The notes beneath the pieces are model-generated. The model worked only from the letters and a program-made list of their open reading frames with translations. It was not told the DNA's origin and searched no databases. Position numbers and translations under genes: made by a program. Shown here one piece after another: positions 15,201 through 27,600 of a DNA stretch of 64,000 bases. The stretch spans positions 11,102,187 to 11,166,186 of the forward strand of contig NW_025062475.1 in assembly GCF_000002995.4 (NCBI RefSeq), written 5' to 3'. Positions within the stretch are counted from its first letter, which is position 1; each line of letters begins with the position of its first letter. The stretch is from Brugia malayi. Its lineage: Eukaryota > Nematoda > Chromadorea > Rhabditida > Onchocercidae.

Positions 15201-18200
15201 GAAAATAAATAATGTCAGTTAGACATAAAAAAAGCTATAAAACGACAATAAGAATTTCTAACTGATCAAATTTGTAAATTATTGAGTAATGATATTAATT
15301 ACTTAGTCGAATTAGCTTATTTATCAAATTTATATTTGAATTTCAATCTGTTTCATGTTTCAGCCAAACGATTATTGTTTGATGTATGAAAAATATCACA
15401 AATTTTCATTATTAAAAAATATTTCAAACTCTAAAAAAAGATATCTCACAAAATCAATAATTATAGACAAACCAGTGATAACCATTGATTCGTCAACAAA
15501 ACCACTAAAACCTTCCATGCAAGAACCAAATTCGTTATGTCTATCTGTTCGAGGTAAACCTGGTTGTGAACACGATACAAGAATTTCCTAAAATGAAAAG
15601 GTCTAAACTTACATATTTAAATATAAAGGTACAATTTTTTATGGTACCATACGTAAATTATCATGATATTACAAAGGCTTACCTTCTTTTTTTTTGAGAT
15701 TTAATAATATAAACATTTCAGTTATTCAAAAAAAATTCTGTCAACAACCCAAAATAACAAAATAATCAATATTTTTCTATTACAATACTTTAATAGACAA
15801 ATCCTCAGGAAAATAATTTTTGGTATTCCCTTTTTTTTTTGAGTACTTATACCTTTAGGTTATATGCACTAAGTAATATCAAAATACAAGAGATATGTTT
15901 ATACATATTAGTCGAACCGGGTTTGTAACCAGATTTCTAATGAGAAAACTGAAATTATTTAAAGACAGCGTGGTAAATCGTTCCTATCATATCAGAAAAA
16001 AGCGATAATTTCAAACTGAATGGCATTTTTGTGACTCGAAAATTGACACCTAAATGTGACAAAACATTTATTTAGAAACAAATCTGACTTTGAATTTAAA
16101 ATTTGAAAACAAATTTGGAAAGATAAACAAGCCAGATAGCCGCTTTTTTCTGTAATGATTTATGATTAATGAATCATTATTAAATTATTGATCTTTTCAA
16201 ATTGAAAAATTGAAAAAAAATTAATTCTCACATTCCCAACAATTTCTTAATTACCATTTTCCCATGAAGCTTTATTAAGAGATTAGCAGGGATCTCTTCA
16301 ACGATCTCATCGACAATAATCTCTAAGCTTAATTAATAGTCTTTTTAATTAAGCTCTAATCTAACTACTTATTATAAATAAATGAACAAAATGCGAAAAC
16401 CTTTTGCGTGAGATCACTTTCAAGCACAAAACAAGTACCATCTGTATAAGCTGAACTATTATGATATCGTACCAATGGTGCACAGGCCTAAAAAACACGA
16501 AATCAATTACTTATTAATCAAATTAATCAATTTTATTTGTCCTACGTTTAACAAATAAACATTGTTGCACTCAGTCTTACTCCATTACTTTACTATTTGT
16601 CTAATTTTAATTAACTAAATTACCTAACTTTAAAATTTTTTACTAATTATCTTAGGTAACGATAAGAAAAAAAAAATAAAGCAAAACTTTCAAAATATGC
16701 AATTTACAATATGTTGAAAGAATAATTTCTTACAATGAAAAATCTCGAGAAATTTTTTCCACTTATTCAGTTTTTTACAATTATCAATTGCTCTATTCAT
16801 TTTCTAAACTTCATTTTTGCAATCAGAAAAGAAAAAAAAAAAGATTTTTTATTTTTTCAAATTAAAAAAAAAAATTAAATTAAATTTAACATACCATTGC
16901 CATTCCATTCGGTATTCCGGCACTTACAACTACTGAACCCAATAATTGCCTGTTTTTACCTTGGAAATGTAATTGCCGGCCAAGTACACTATTTACCGGT
17001 TTATGCATCTCCTCAATGCTATCATATTCAACATTTTCCTGTTGACACCATCCGGAATTCACAGTAGCACTTGCACTATCACTAAAATTACCCATTTTGG
17101 GTAATTTAATTTAGCATTAATTCAAATATACATCATTTATCTAATTATTACTAAATGTTTTCGACGATAATTTCGATTTAAAAAAAAAAAAAAAAAAAAA
17201 AACATTTACGATAGGCTAAAATTGATGATAATCTTTCAAAGATTATTGTTAATAATATTAAACTATAATTCCTTTTATACAAAATTAATTTTATGCCAAA
17301 ATATCATTTATTTATGAAACGTTTTCTTTTTCTTTTTTTTTTTTTTTGCACTTAAAATTTTCAGAATTTTTGCGTTATGCTAAAAAAGTTGAAAAAAATT
17401 TTTTTTAATATTCATATCAAATTTTTCTACTACATTAATAACTTATTATGAATGAATATTATATGAATTACTTTAACTAAAATTAAATTAATATTTGTTT
17501 GTTTTGTTTCGTTTTTTTTTTTTCTTTTTTTTTTGATTATTCAATAAATAGAATGAGGTAAGCATTGAGAGTAATAGCATTTGCAATAATAATTACAATT
17601 AATTAATTTAATTAATAAGATTAAATAAATAATCGCAAAACAATAATAATTATTATTATTATAAAATACTTATGGTTTTAGCATTTTTCCACTTTTTTTT
17701 TCTCGTATTAAAATAATTTGAAATTTGCTTATCTTTTATCTTTCTGAAAACTGTCGTAGAATACGAATAGTGACAATGTCAACTATCATTCAAATGTTTG
17801 CATATGTGTGTTTTAAACATCAATGGAATGTGTAAAAAGCAGGAATGCAAGAGGCTGCTTACTTCGCCTATTCAAATTACTTATAATTGTATTTGTAAAT
17901 GTCAATATGTTAGTTTAAATTACTCAAAGTTAAAACAAATTACTTCTCAAATTACTTAAATTCACAAAAATTAAACTGTTGAGACTATTTAGATTATAAA
18001 AAATTTTATTTATAAAAAAATTTTCAAATGTATAAAAAAATAAAGGAATGAAAAAAACTGTTAGTGTTAAATTTAATGTATTTTTTGTTGAAGTAATAAT
18101 AATTTCATTTTTTTTTTTTTTTTTTTTTTTTTTGCTCTGAGAAATTTTCGTCTTCTATAAGCGCTCAATGCTTTCATGCATCATTTGAAGTATATAAATG

Positions 18201-20101
18201 AATGATTGTTGAGCGGAAGAATGTGACATTAGTCATTTCTTTCCTTTTTTTAAAAACTTTTTTTTTTGTTCATTTAATATTTGATAAAATTTAGTGGTAG
18301 AAATTGAATATAATTATTATACTCGCATGATAAAATAAATCATTGATAATTGAATTTTAATTAATCACGAAATGATTATTTCAAATGCTATGAAATTATT
18401 TGAGAAATATAAAGTAGTAGAAAATAAATTTAGTAAAAAAAAAAAAAAAATTGTTTTATAAAAAATATTTGTAGATATTAAAATAATTATTAATGCAGTA
18501 TTTTTCATATCAATTGATAAGATCATAAAATTAACATAACATATGGTAGTTTCAGACAGGTGATATGATAGGCATATTATTATCATTCAAATTTGGCATT
18601 GCACAAAATGATTAATGAGCCATATGTATTTGAAAGGAGAAAAGAGAAGAGAATGGTTGACATTGAACTTATTCCTTTCAATCAAAATTATTCATTCATA
18701 TAATATCATCCGAAAGAAATTATTATATTTGCTAAGCATTTAATAAATTAAAATTACATTTTCAGAAATTTAAATAAATTTAAAATGTTGATTTACCTGT
18801 AAATATAACGTGCTGTTATTGGACATGAATAAACAGCTCCAGCATGTTCAGTACCTGGTTGACCTGATTCAGCTTTTGGAGCACCGACAAGAATTCTACA
18901 ATTTTTTATTATTATTATTATTTGCTAAATATAAGTAAAAAAAAAGAAAGAAAAGAAAAAGAATTAATAAAATTTACTGAGAAGGTATTTATAGTTTCAG
19001 GAAAGTTATTTCCGGTAAAATCATATCAATTCAGTCAGTTTTTAAATTATATATAAAACAAATAATCTTTATTTACTATAATTTATTCCAATGTTTTTTT
19101 TTTTTTTTTTTTACAGAACTTTTAATATTTTAAAAAATGAGAAAAAATTATGAAAAGCTACGAGAAATTTGATTGCTTAATTGAAATGCTTAAAATTGAT
19201 TTTTTTTTTTTTTTTTGTTATTCATTTTTCTTTACAGAATAATTTAAAAAAAAAAACTGCAATTTTTTTTTGTAATTTTTTAATTTAGATAATTCTTTAA
19301 TTAATAAATTTGTATGTTCTTATTTTAATTAATTTATTAATTAATTATTTTAAAGCATTCTATATTTCATTTCCATTGTATTTCAAATGTTACTGTTATT
19401 TTTCGTGTTTAATTATTATTTCACATAATTAATGAATAATTTTTTTGACTACAAATTTAATTCATTACATTATTTTTTGCTAATTTCATCATTTTAAATT
19501 TTTTCATTGTAAATTTGTTTTTTTTTTTTTTTTTTTTAGCAAAAAATACAAATAATAATTATAGTTTTATTAAAAGAAAAGAAAGGAATATTTAGCAGAA
19601 GAAAAGTAACTAAAAGTTATTTTATCTCATTGATACATATTAATGAGATATTACAAATTAAGTTAGAATGATTAATGATAATATTTTCATTCATTCTTAT
19701 TTTTCCTATTTCTTCGTTTTCTTTTTCTTCTATGTGTGTGAATGGATTAAATGAGTGTGAAAAATAATTGGAACGGGAAAAAAAGAGAAATGATAAATGA
19801 GAAGAAGCAAATGAAAGAAGAAAAAGAATTGAAATTTATTTAATGTTTTTAAAACTAATAATTAATTGTTATTAATGAAATTGGATAACAAAATATTTTA
19901 CATTGTTGTAATAAAACTTTTGGCAAAGCATACATCGCACATTTAAAATATTTACTATCGATTTTATATAGCTTAACAAAAATGACAACAAGCTTATCAT
20001 CAAATATTTTACAAACATGATTAGAAACTTTCAAACTTTAATATGTTAATAATTCTATTGCGATAATGGTGCTTTATTGTTGTAGATGTAGTAATAACAG
20101 T

Positions 20102-20137
<36 letters not shown>

Positions 20138-23100
20138 TTATTGGCATATGTCATACATCAATTTGACGTTATCCATATAATTTGCATATATATAAAGCTT
20201 TTATAGGCTTAGCATGTCAATTCGAAAGGCATTGTGATGGATGAATAAATTGCCTTAAGGCTAAAAATTTGATAATTGCTATTTTGGCAATTCAGATGAA
20301 ATATACTTTGAAATATTTAAATTGTAATTGAAAATGAATTATTTGATGGAATTTCTTCATTCCTAAAAGATTACAATTTCCTCTATTCAATCAGACGGAA
20401 ATATTGAATCTCAAAATTTCTTTCTTTTTCAAATTTTCAAAATGAGCAATTTTTTTTTTTTTTGATATAGACAAGAGAAGATTCATAATAATATGCATTA
20501 TGCTTTTTCTTGTTCGCGTCTTTGTTCTTCATTAATGTGTAAATAATTTAAGTTTGTTGACAGTAAGTTGACATTTTTTTTATTAAAAAATTAAAGAAGG
20601 AAAAAAAAGAAAGAATTTATTAGCAAACGATTTATCAATTAATTCAAGCAATGCATGCATGCATGCATGCATGCAATCATATAAACATTCGAAAAATGAT
20701 GCCATTCTTCTTTATTTTTCAATAATTTTCACTCTTTCAAAATCTCATTTGTAAGTTTTTTTTTTTTTTTTTTCTTTTTTAAAGCAAATATTTGTATAAT
20801 TACAATTGTTAAAACTATAAAAGTTCGATGTTTTTTACAATTAAATAAAAATAATTTCTGATATAAAATGAATGAAATCGTAATTTTAAATATGAAAAGA
20901 GGAAAATCCATAATTCTTTATATGTGAGAAAAATCAAAATGTTGAAAATTGAAAATATTTCACATCTAAAATTAATAATTTTATGTCCTTCAAAAATACA
21001 TACCATATTAGATAAAGATGAAAAGAGAAAAAAACAATTAATAAAAATTAATTGAATATTCAATTTCGATGACTTTCGATGATTTTTTAATTTATATTAT
21101 ATTCTAACAATAATGTGAGAAGAAAAGAAAACTTTTCCAATAATTCTGTCAACTTTTTTGATATTTTCTATTTTTTGATTTTTAATCGAATTGCATATAT
21201 TATTCTGCAATTTTCATTTTCAATTTATGTTAAAATTTCATATTTCCGATAAACATTGAATGTTTGGAAGTGACCAAACATTTATAGTCTTAGTGGACAG
21301 TGATATGATAGATGCTAGACTAATCAAATCATGATAAAATATTGATGACAATTTAATTATTATTATTAAATCATACAAAATTACCATATATGACATCTAA
21401 AATATTTACTGAATTATCAATTAATTATTTTAAAAGTTTTGTTGAAATTATCTCAGAATGCAATTTATTGCTAATTTGAATCGTGAAAACTTGCAATTTT
21501 TACTGCTTGAAAATTTGAGAAATTTAAAGTCAAAAATTACTTACGCAATGATTGACTAATGAATTAGCATTTGTATAAAAATAGCTCATTTTTTTTTTTT
21601 TTTTTTGTTTTTTGTTTGAAAGGAAGAAGTGATTCTAAAAATTTGATTTAACAATATGCTTAAAATATCGCTGATGAGAATTTCTTAAAAATACTAGTAT
21701 TTAAAAATTTAAATTGCTATCAATTTAAAGTAAGCCGATCCAATTTTAAGTACCCAATTTCAAAGTTTGCTTTAAAAATTAGTCACATTTGAAATTAAGA
21801 TAACAAAATATAGTATTTTTTCGTTAACTTGAAAAAAAAAGAAAAGCGCTAATTCATTTTTTTTTTTCTTTCTCTTTTCACTGGAAGAAGAGAGAAATTT
21901 GAAAAACTAATACAATCTTTAGAAGTAAATTTTTCAAAACTAATTTAAATCTAAATTTAAAGACTGAATTACTTTAAGAATGTATAATGTTTGATTACTT
22001 TCGGTCACATTTTACATTACAATAGTTTGAAAAAAAAAAAAGGTAACAAAGAGAACTTCAATGACTTTTGCGCCCAACTATTCGTAACAATTATTTTAGA
22101 ATAAAATTAGAACTAATAAATGAGAGCAATGCATATGAGAGTATCATCGGTAAACGATGTATGATTGTAAAAAAGAAAAAATGTCAAATAAATGAATTTC
22201 AATTCTTTTCATTCTTTATCTCTTTCTTTTCTTATACAAAGTTCAGCTAAGTTTCAAATTTAAAAGCACTTTAAAATTAATTTAAAAATTTTTAAATAAT
22301 TCAAAAAATAAATGACTAACTTTAAAATACCTCTCTCTCTCTCTCTCTCCTTGTCCCTCTCTCTCTATCATAATTTTTGCATTTCCAACTCCCATTTTCA
22401 GCAGAAAAAAAAAAATTGCACAATGCTGACGACAAAATGCTGTGACAATCAAATTTAACTCATAGAAGAGTCTTTTTTTTTTTTGCTTTCATTTATCAAA
22501 AAGGAAATTCACAGTTAATACCTTTTTCAGTTATAAAAACAAAATTTGACGAATTTAAACGGATTACAAGTGGAATTTTTGTTCATATTTGAAATAATAA
22601 AATAATTTATATTTGAAAATTAGAATTGAAATACTGAAATTGAAATAATTCCATTTCACAATGTCAACATTTTATCATAATCTTATTCGTTCAAATTGCA
22701 ATTTTAAATTATTTTTATTGCTATAAGGTAATTTTCTTCTTGAAATTTAAACGAATTTAATTTATTTAATTTTAATTACTGTTTAAATTGTTTTACACGA
22801 AGAATAAATGTTTTTGTATCTTTCATTTTAACATTTTTTTTTCACTCACTTACCTTCTTCGTTGAGCATTTTTTGATTCTTTTTTTTTATTTTTTCCTTT
22901 TCAAAATAATAAATTTAGACAGAAGAAGAGTGAAAGAGAGAGAGAGAGAGAGGAGAGGGAAGGAAAGAGAGAGAGAGAGAGAAAACTTACACAGGGAGAT
23001 TCTCTTTGAAATGTTCCGCAACAGCAAAACCAAAATATGAATCATTTGGACCAATTTTATAGATTGGTGCATGAATATCCAAATTAAATGCTAATACCAT

Positions 23101-23154
23101 TGCCAATGAGTAGTAATAGTAGCAAATAAGGTATGAAATAATTGTGAAATGCAT
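6272..23154 (-). CDS. ina-1: Integrin alpha subunit, INA-1 (laminin-type) orthologue, 21 exons
   Basis: Cell-surface integrin alpha chain that would pair with a beta integrin to bind basement membrane. Exons: 22991-23154, 18797-18895, 16895-17081, 16401-16487, 15473-15587, 14398-14581, 13313-13528, 12922-13151, 11834-11934, 11410-11663, 10994-11093, 10551-10682, 10119-10274, 9803-9882, 9336-9573, 8854-9047, 8367-8490, 7991-8257, 7278-7382, 6816-6935, 6272-6595. They total 3477 nt (1158 aa), close to C. elegans INA-1 length, with every junction in frame. Seen: signal peptide at residues 1-22; beta-propeller FG-GAP blades with cation loops near 346-354, 417-428 and 490-498; the INA-1-like segment [14 protein letters not shown] in exon 5; an acidic loop followed by furin-type site REKR (983-986); transmembrane helix about 1106-1129; GFFKR at 1131-1135; 23-residue cytoplasmic tail. 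The features and the TDRHNE block favour INA-1 over the RGD-type PAT-2. Intron 20 ends in AAG rather than YAG. Confidence 0.95.
20104..20138. repeat. (AAT)n microsatellite
   Basis: About eleven uninterrupted AAT/TAA triplets in ina-1 intron 1. Confidence 0.9.
20651..20675. repeat. (ATGC)n self-complementary microsatellite
   Basis: Six ATGC units in a row in ina-1 intron 1. The unit is its own reverse complement, so the tract can fold into a hairpin or cruciform. Confidence 0.9.
22331..22367. repeat. (CT)n microsatellite
   Basis: CT-rich dinucleotide tract interrupted by TTGTCC, within ina-1 intron 1. Confidence 0.85.
22937..22982. repeat. (GA)n tract beside the ina-1 exon 1 donor
   Basis: GA dinucleotides with a short AGGAGAGGGAAGGAA interruption. 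On the coding strand this is a polypyrimidine run beginning right after the exon 1 donor GTAAGTTTTC. Confidence 0.85.
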
Positions 23155-23162
23155 TCGCGCTA
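23155..23162 (-). promoter_or_regulatory. Probable spliced-leader acceptor of ina-1
   Basis: On the minus strand TTTATTAG is followed by the 5-nt leader CGCGA and then the chosen ATG at 23154. An AG this close to the start is the usual layout for trans-splicing in nematodes. A second AG (TTATAG) lies 11 nt further upstream. No leader-joined transcript is available here, so this is inference from position. Confidence 0.5.
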
Positions 23163-23712
23163 ATAAATTTCTATAATATTTGTTAGAATTGAAAATTTCA
23201 TATTAAATTTTAGAAAATTTTCAAGTAGTTGCATTCATTCACCTCGAAAATGCATAAATGAAAGAGAAGGAAGATTATGAGTGGAAATTTTTGTGCTCAT
23301 TGGTTACTTTCAATAAATTAGCAAATTGAAAATTTAAAAAGGAAAATATAAAAATAGTATTTTTTGAAGATAATAGTAGAATAAAATTAAAATAACAATC
23401 ATAGTGTGATCGAAAAAAAAAAAAAAAAACATATATCATCGACAAATAAATTCAATAAAAAGTTAAAATAGTTCAAAAAAAAATTCGAATTAATGAAAAG
23501 TTATCAGTACTATGTTTTAGAATAATCTAGTATTGTTCTTTGGATAAAAACAAATGAAAAAATCATAAAAATGAAAAACAGAAAAAAATAAAATTGTAAT
23601 TAAATAGCAAAATTTGCATAATGTAAATTGGAAATGAGAAAATTTTATAACAAATATTCATTAAATTTAATTTGTATCCATAAATATTCGATCAGTTTTC
23701 TGCAAAAAAGCA

Positions 23713-23737
23713 AAAAAAAAAAAAAAAAAAAAAAAAA
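23713..23737. repeat. poly(A) run
   Basis: Uninterrupted A tract of about 24 nt, representative of many homopolymer runs in the window. Confidence 0.9.
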
Positions 23738-23940
23738 CAATTCGCAGCAATGAAATTGGCACTGTTTTATTACACTACCAAATCAATTATTTAATCAAAT
23801 TTCATTAAATGTTTAATTTCCAACCAATTACTAAAGATAACAAACGAACTAAATACATTTTTTTCTTCAACAAATACAATGGAACTTATACAATTTGAAC
23901 AAAACTAATCAAAACATTGCTTATAAGACAATAATTAGTG

Positions 23941-23989
23941 GTTAGTGGTCAGTGGTGAATGGTAAATGGTCAGTGGTCAATAGTCCATG
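23941..23989. repeat. Degenerate 7-bp tandem repeat, consensus about GTNARTG
   Basis: Seven consecutive heptamers can be read: GTTAGTG, GTCAGTG, GTGAATG, GTAAATG, GTCAGTG, GTCAATA, GTCCATG. It lies about 0.8 kb upstream of the ina-1 start. Several units create TGGTCA, which resembles a nuclear-receptor half-site, but this may be coincidental to the repeat. Confidence 0.7.
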
Positions 23990-24075
23990 ATCACTTCACT
24001 GCACTGCTTGTGTCACAATTTCATTCCATTTGTCATAAAAAGTTAGGGTTAACATTCGTGAGCAAGTACTACTAG

Positions 24076-24215
24076 CAACGACACATACGTACATGCATAC
24101 ACATACATACATACACACACACGTACATACAAATGTATATATGTATACGTACTAGTGCACACACACACACACACACATACATATATGACATACACATACA
24201 TACGTATACACACAA
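24076..24215. repeat. CA/CATA microsatellite block
   Basis: Interspersed ACAC, ACATAC and TATATG runs upstream of ina-1, partly interrupted by unique sequence such as CGTACTAGTGC. Confidence 0.85.
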
Positions 24216-24418
24216 AAGTTTAGGAGAGAAATGCGAAGTGAAGCTTCGTGTTTTATTTATTTAATCGTTTGCAAACAAAAAAGTGATGAAAAAAGGGATG
24301 CGTTGTGCGTGGGTGGGTGTGGGTGGACAGAAGGAAGACATTATGCAAACAAACGTTGTTAGTGTGTGGTCAGACGACTGCTGTCTGTGTACAATTTTGA
24401 TTTTGTGGTTAGGTGAAA

Positions 24419-24446
24419 GGGGGAAGAGGAGGGGGAAGGGGGAGGG
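24419..24446 (+). other. Canonical G-quadruplex motif
   Basis: Four guanine runs in a row on the plus strand: G5 (24419-24423), G5 (24431-24435), G5 (24438-24442) and G3 (24444-24446), with loops of 7, 2 and 1 nt. This satisfies the standard four-tract rule. It is the only such motif noticed and sits about 1.3 kb upstream of the ina-1 start, where it would be on the non-coding strand of that gene. Confidence 0.8.
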
Positions 24447-24532
24447 TTTCAGCTATGGATGAGTGATTATTGCGTAAATGGTAGTTGACAAGAGGTCATT
24501 CATCTGGTAGAAACGGGAAAATGGGATATCAA

Positions 24533-24573
24533 AGAGAGAGGGAGATGAAAAGAGAGAGAGAGAGAGAGAGAAA
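24533..24573. repeat. (GA)n microsatellite
   Basis: GA-rich dinucleotide tract with one GGGAGATGAAAA interruption. A shorter one follows at 24727-24744. Confidence 0.85.
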
Positions 24574-24838
24574 GGTAATTATTGCGGTTCTGAAGGATCA
24601 GCGTTAATGGATGATACACAACGATATCATTGCATGACCAATCTGAAAGGAATGCACTTCTTCACAAACATTTTACAATTTTCATTTCTCTCTCTAACCA
24701 GAAAGGGTGCAGCTATTATTACTGGTAGAGAGAGAGAGAGAGAGGAGAAAGGAGAGAGTTTGGAAACATTGATGACCTTATCCCTCGTATTGTTTTGCTC
24801 TTGACCCTTAACATATCATTTATTCTGCTACTATTCAT

Positions 24839-24853
24839 GTGACCACTGGTCAC
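24839..24853. other. Perfect inverted repeat GTGACCA-C-TGGTCAC
   Basis: Two 7-nt arms are exact reverse complements with one base between them. Such a short, GC-containing dyad is a plausible dimeric protein binding site in the upstream region of ina-1. No factor is assigned. Confidence 0.6.
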
Positions 24854-25071
24854 TGTCACAGATAACATAGTGAAATGACCACTTTAATCTCATGAATTCA
24901 ACTTCTCATCCATTTATTGCATTCGATGGGAGACGAACAGATGGGTGAGAACGTTGCATGGATGATAAATAGTAACGAATGGACAGAGAGACTGACTTTT
25001 AGAGACAGAAACCTGCATATGACATTTGTGACATGTAGTAGAGAAAACATAGGGTAGGGTATCTCACAGAC

Positions 25072-25094
25072 ATATACACACATGCACACATGCA

Positions 25095-25181
<87 letters not shown>

Positions 25182-25182
25182 A
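25072..25182. repeat. Long (CA)n microsatellite
   Basis: About 90 nt of uninterrupted CA repeat flanked by CATGCACACA and CATACA variants. It creates artefactual VCVC/THTH open frames on both strands. Confidence 0.95.
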
Positions 25183-25329
25183 ATTAATATGGAGAGTCCT
25201 CAGGGGGGACCATCTAAAATATTGGATTGCATGGCGGAGATTTGAAGATACACTTTCGAGATGGCGGACGATGACTAATGAATGTGTGTTAGAATGTAAT
25301 GACTGGGAAGTGTGGTGAACGTAAGATAA

Positions 25330-25354
25330 ACGTGATACGACGAAGTTATCACGT
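25330..25354. other. Inverted repeat ACGTGATA / TATCACGT
   Basis: Two exact 8-nt complementary arms at 25330-25337 and 25347-25354 are separated by nine bases (CGACGAAGT). It lies just beyond the CA array in a stretch of unusually complex sequence. It may be a binding site or a small hairpin; function unknown. Confidence 0.5.
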
Positions 25355-25970
25355 AACTCCGTCAATTTTAGGAGTGATGTCTGATTGATTTATTTGGTTT
25401 AATTTGTAGAATTTAGTGAAAAGTTGGGAAGTTTAGCAGTGGAGCGAAATATTATCATCACAAATCAATAATAATACAAAAAAGCTTAAACAGACTAATT
25501 GACATTTGACATTTTAATTGAGCTTATGAAAAAACAAAGGAGAAAACAAGAGAAAAAAGAATTTGCAAACGAAAGACATTTTTCTATTTGCCATGAAATT
25601 GTTATGTGTTAATGCTATTCAAGTTGAAATCTAGTAAATGAGAGTAAATTAGAATTAAATGATTGAATTGATGATTTGGCTGATAAATTAGTTATTTACA
25701 TTTGTTTAAATGTTGCATCAATGTTTCATATTTACATTACTTTGATAAAGAATATTATGCAAGTAAAATTGCATACAAATAATAATAGTAATTTAATTAT
25801 TAATTTCTTTTCAGTTAAGGCCCTGTTTTGTAAATTTTGCCCCACTAATAATGCATGCATCATAGCTTGCTAATAATTATATTAAAAGAATTATCAATCT
25901 AGAATTATTCGAGATATAGAAAAAATTTCTAGACATTTCCTTCAACATGAATTGAGCCAAAATTAAATTA

Positions 25971-26387
25971 GAATAGAACAGAACAGAATAGAATAGAATA
26001 GAATAGAATAGAATAGAAATAGAAATAGAATAGAATAGAATAGAATAGAATAGAATAGAATAGAATAGAATAGAATAGAATAGAATAGAATAGAATAGAA
26101 TAGAATAGAATAGAATAGAATAGAAATAGAATAGAAATAGAAATAGAAATAGAAATAGAAATAGAATAGAATAGAATAGAATAGAATAGAATAGAATAGA
26201 ATAGAATAGAATAGAATAGAATAGAACAGAATAGAATAGAATAGAATAGAAATAGAATAGAAATAGAAATAGAAATAGAAATAGAAATAGAATAGAATAG
26301 AATAGAAATAGAATAGAATAGAATAGAATAGAAATAGAAATAGAAATAGAAATAGAAATAGAAATAGAATAGAATAGAATAAAATAG

Positions 26388-26436
<49 letters not shown>

Positions 26437-27328
26437 GAATAGAATAGAATAGAATAGAAATAGAATAGAAATAGAAATAGAAATAGAAATAGAATAGAAT
26501 AGAAAAAAATAGAATAGAAATAGAAATAGAAATAGAAATAGAATAGAAATAGAAATAGAATAGAATAGAAAATAGAATAGAATAGAATAGAAATAGAATA
26601 GAAATAGAAATAGAAATAGAAATAGAATAGAATAGAATAGAATAGAATAGAAATAGAAATAGAAATAGAAATAGAAATAGAAATAGAAATAGAATAGAAT
26701 AGAATAGAATAGAATAGAAATAGAATAGAAATAGAAATAGAAATAGAATAGAAATAGAAATAGAAATAGAAATAGAAATAGAATAGAATAGAATAGAATA
26801 GAAATAGAAATAGAAATAGAAATAGAAATAGAATAGAAATAGAATAGAAATAGAAATAGAAATAGAATAGAAATAGAATAGAAATAGAATAGAATAGAAA
26901 TAGAATAGAAATAGAAATAGAAATAGAAATAGAAATAGAAATAGAATAGAAATAGAAATAGAAATAGAATAGAATAGAATAGAAATAGAATAGAAATAGA
27001 ATAGAATAGAAATAGAATAGAATAGAATAGAATAGAAATAGAATAGAAATAGAAATAGAAATAGAATAGAAATAGAATAGAAATAGAAATAGAATAGAAA
27101 TAGAAATAGAAATAGAATAGAAATAGAATAGAATAGAAATAGAATAGAAATAGAAATAGAAATAGAATAGAATAGAATAGAATAGAATAGAAATAGAATA
27201 GAATAGAATAGAATAGAATAGAATAGAATAGAAATAGAAATAGAAATAGAATAGAATAGAATAGAAATAGAAATAGAAATAGAAATAGAAATAGAAATAG
27301 AATAGAATAGAATAGAAATAGAATAGAA
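25971..27328. repeat. 1.36-kb mosaic satellite of TAGAA and TAGAAA units
   Basis: Essentially the whole interval consists of two unit types, a pentamer (TAGAA) and a hexamer (TAGAAA), mixed in irregular blocks with very few substitutions (CAGAA near 25977-25987 and 26226). A poly(A) block of about 45 nt interrupts it at about 26389-26433. The reverse strand is open for about 500 codons only because the units translate as repeating Phe/Tyr/Ser/Ile/Leu; this is not a gene. Confidence 0.95.
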
Positions 27329-27534
27329 TGAAAAAAGTAAGAAAAAAGTTAGAATAGTATAGCATAAAATACAATTGTATAATTTGTATGAATGGAATTA
27401 GCCGAAGAAGTATAAATGCTATTAAATATGATAAATGCATAAGCTTTTCTGTTAAAATAAAATAATTTCTCTCGCACAATCGATTTTCATTCATTGATAT
27501 ATCGAATAGATAAGAGATGGGTTCAGTTCCTAGT

Positions 27535-27600
27535 TGTTACTGTTATTGTTATTGTTGCTGTATTTGCTATTGTTGCTATTGTTATTGTTGTTGCTATCGT
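27535..27600. repeat. Imperfect trinucleotide repeat (GTT/ATT/GCT)
   Basis: About 22 triplets of the GTT, ATT, GCT type. Read on the minus strand they would be Asn/Ser codons ending at a TAG, but no flanking coding sequence supports an exon. Confidence 0.7.

Larger units (their letters stand above)
18896..22990 (-). other. ina-1 intron 1 (4.1 kb)
   Basis: Longest intron of the gene, between the signal-peptide exon and the first propeller exon. It holds poly-A/T runs, an AAT microsatellite, an ATGC array, a CT run and, directly after the donor, a GA/CT tract at about 22928-22982. No coding exon was recognised. Its size and position make it a possible site for intronic regulatory elements, but no specific site is identified. 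Confidence 0.75.

Noticed and set aside
24898..25365. 155-codon minus-strand frame and overlapping plus-strand frame
   Set aside because: Both run through the CA microsatellite; the flanking residues show no domain.
25968..27494. 508-codon minus-strand open frame
   Set aside because: It is the translation of the TAGAA/TAGAAA satellite (repeating Phe, Tyr, Ser, Ile, Leu); no non-repetitive coding sequence.
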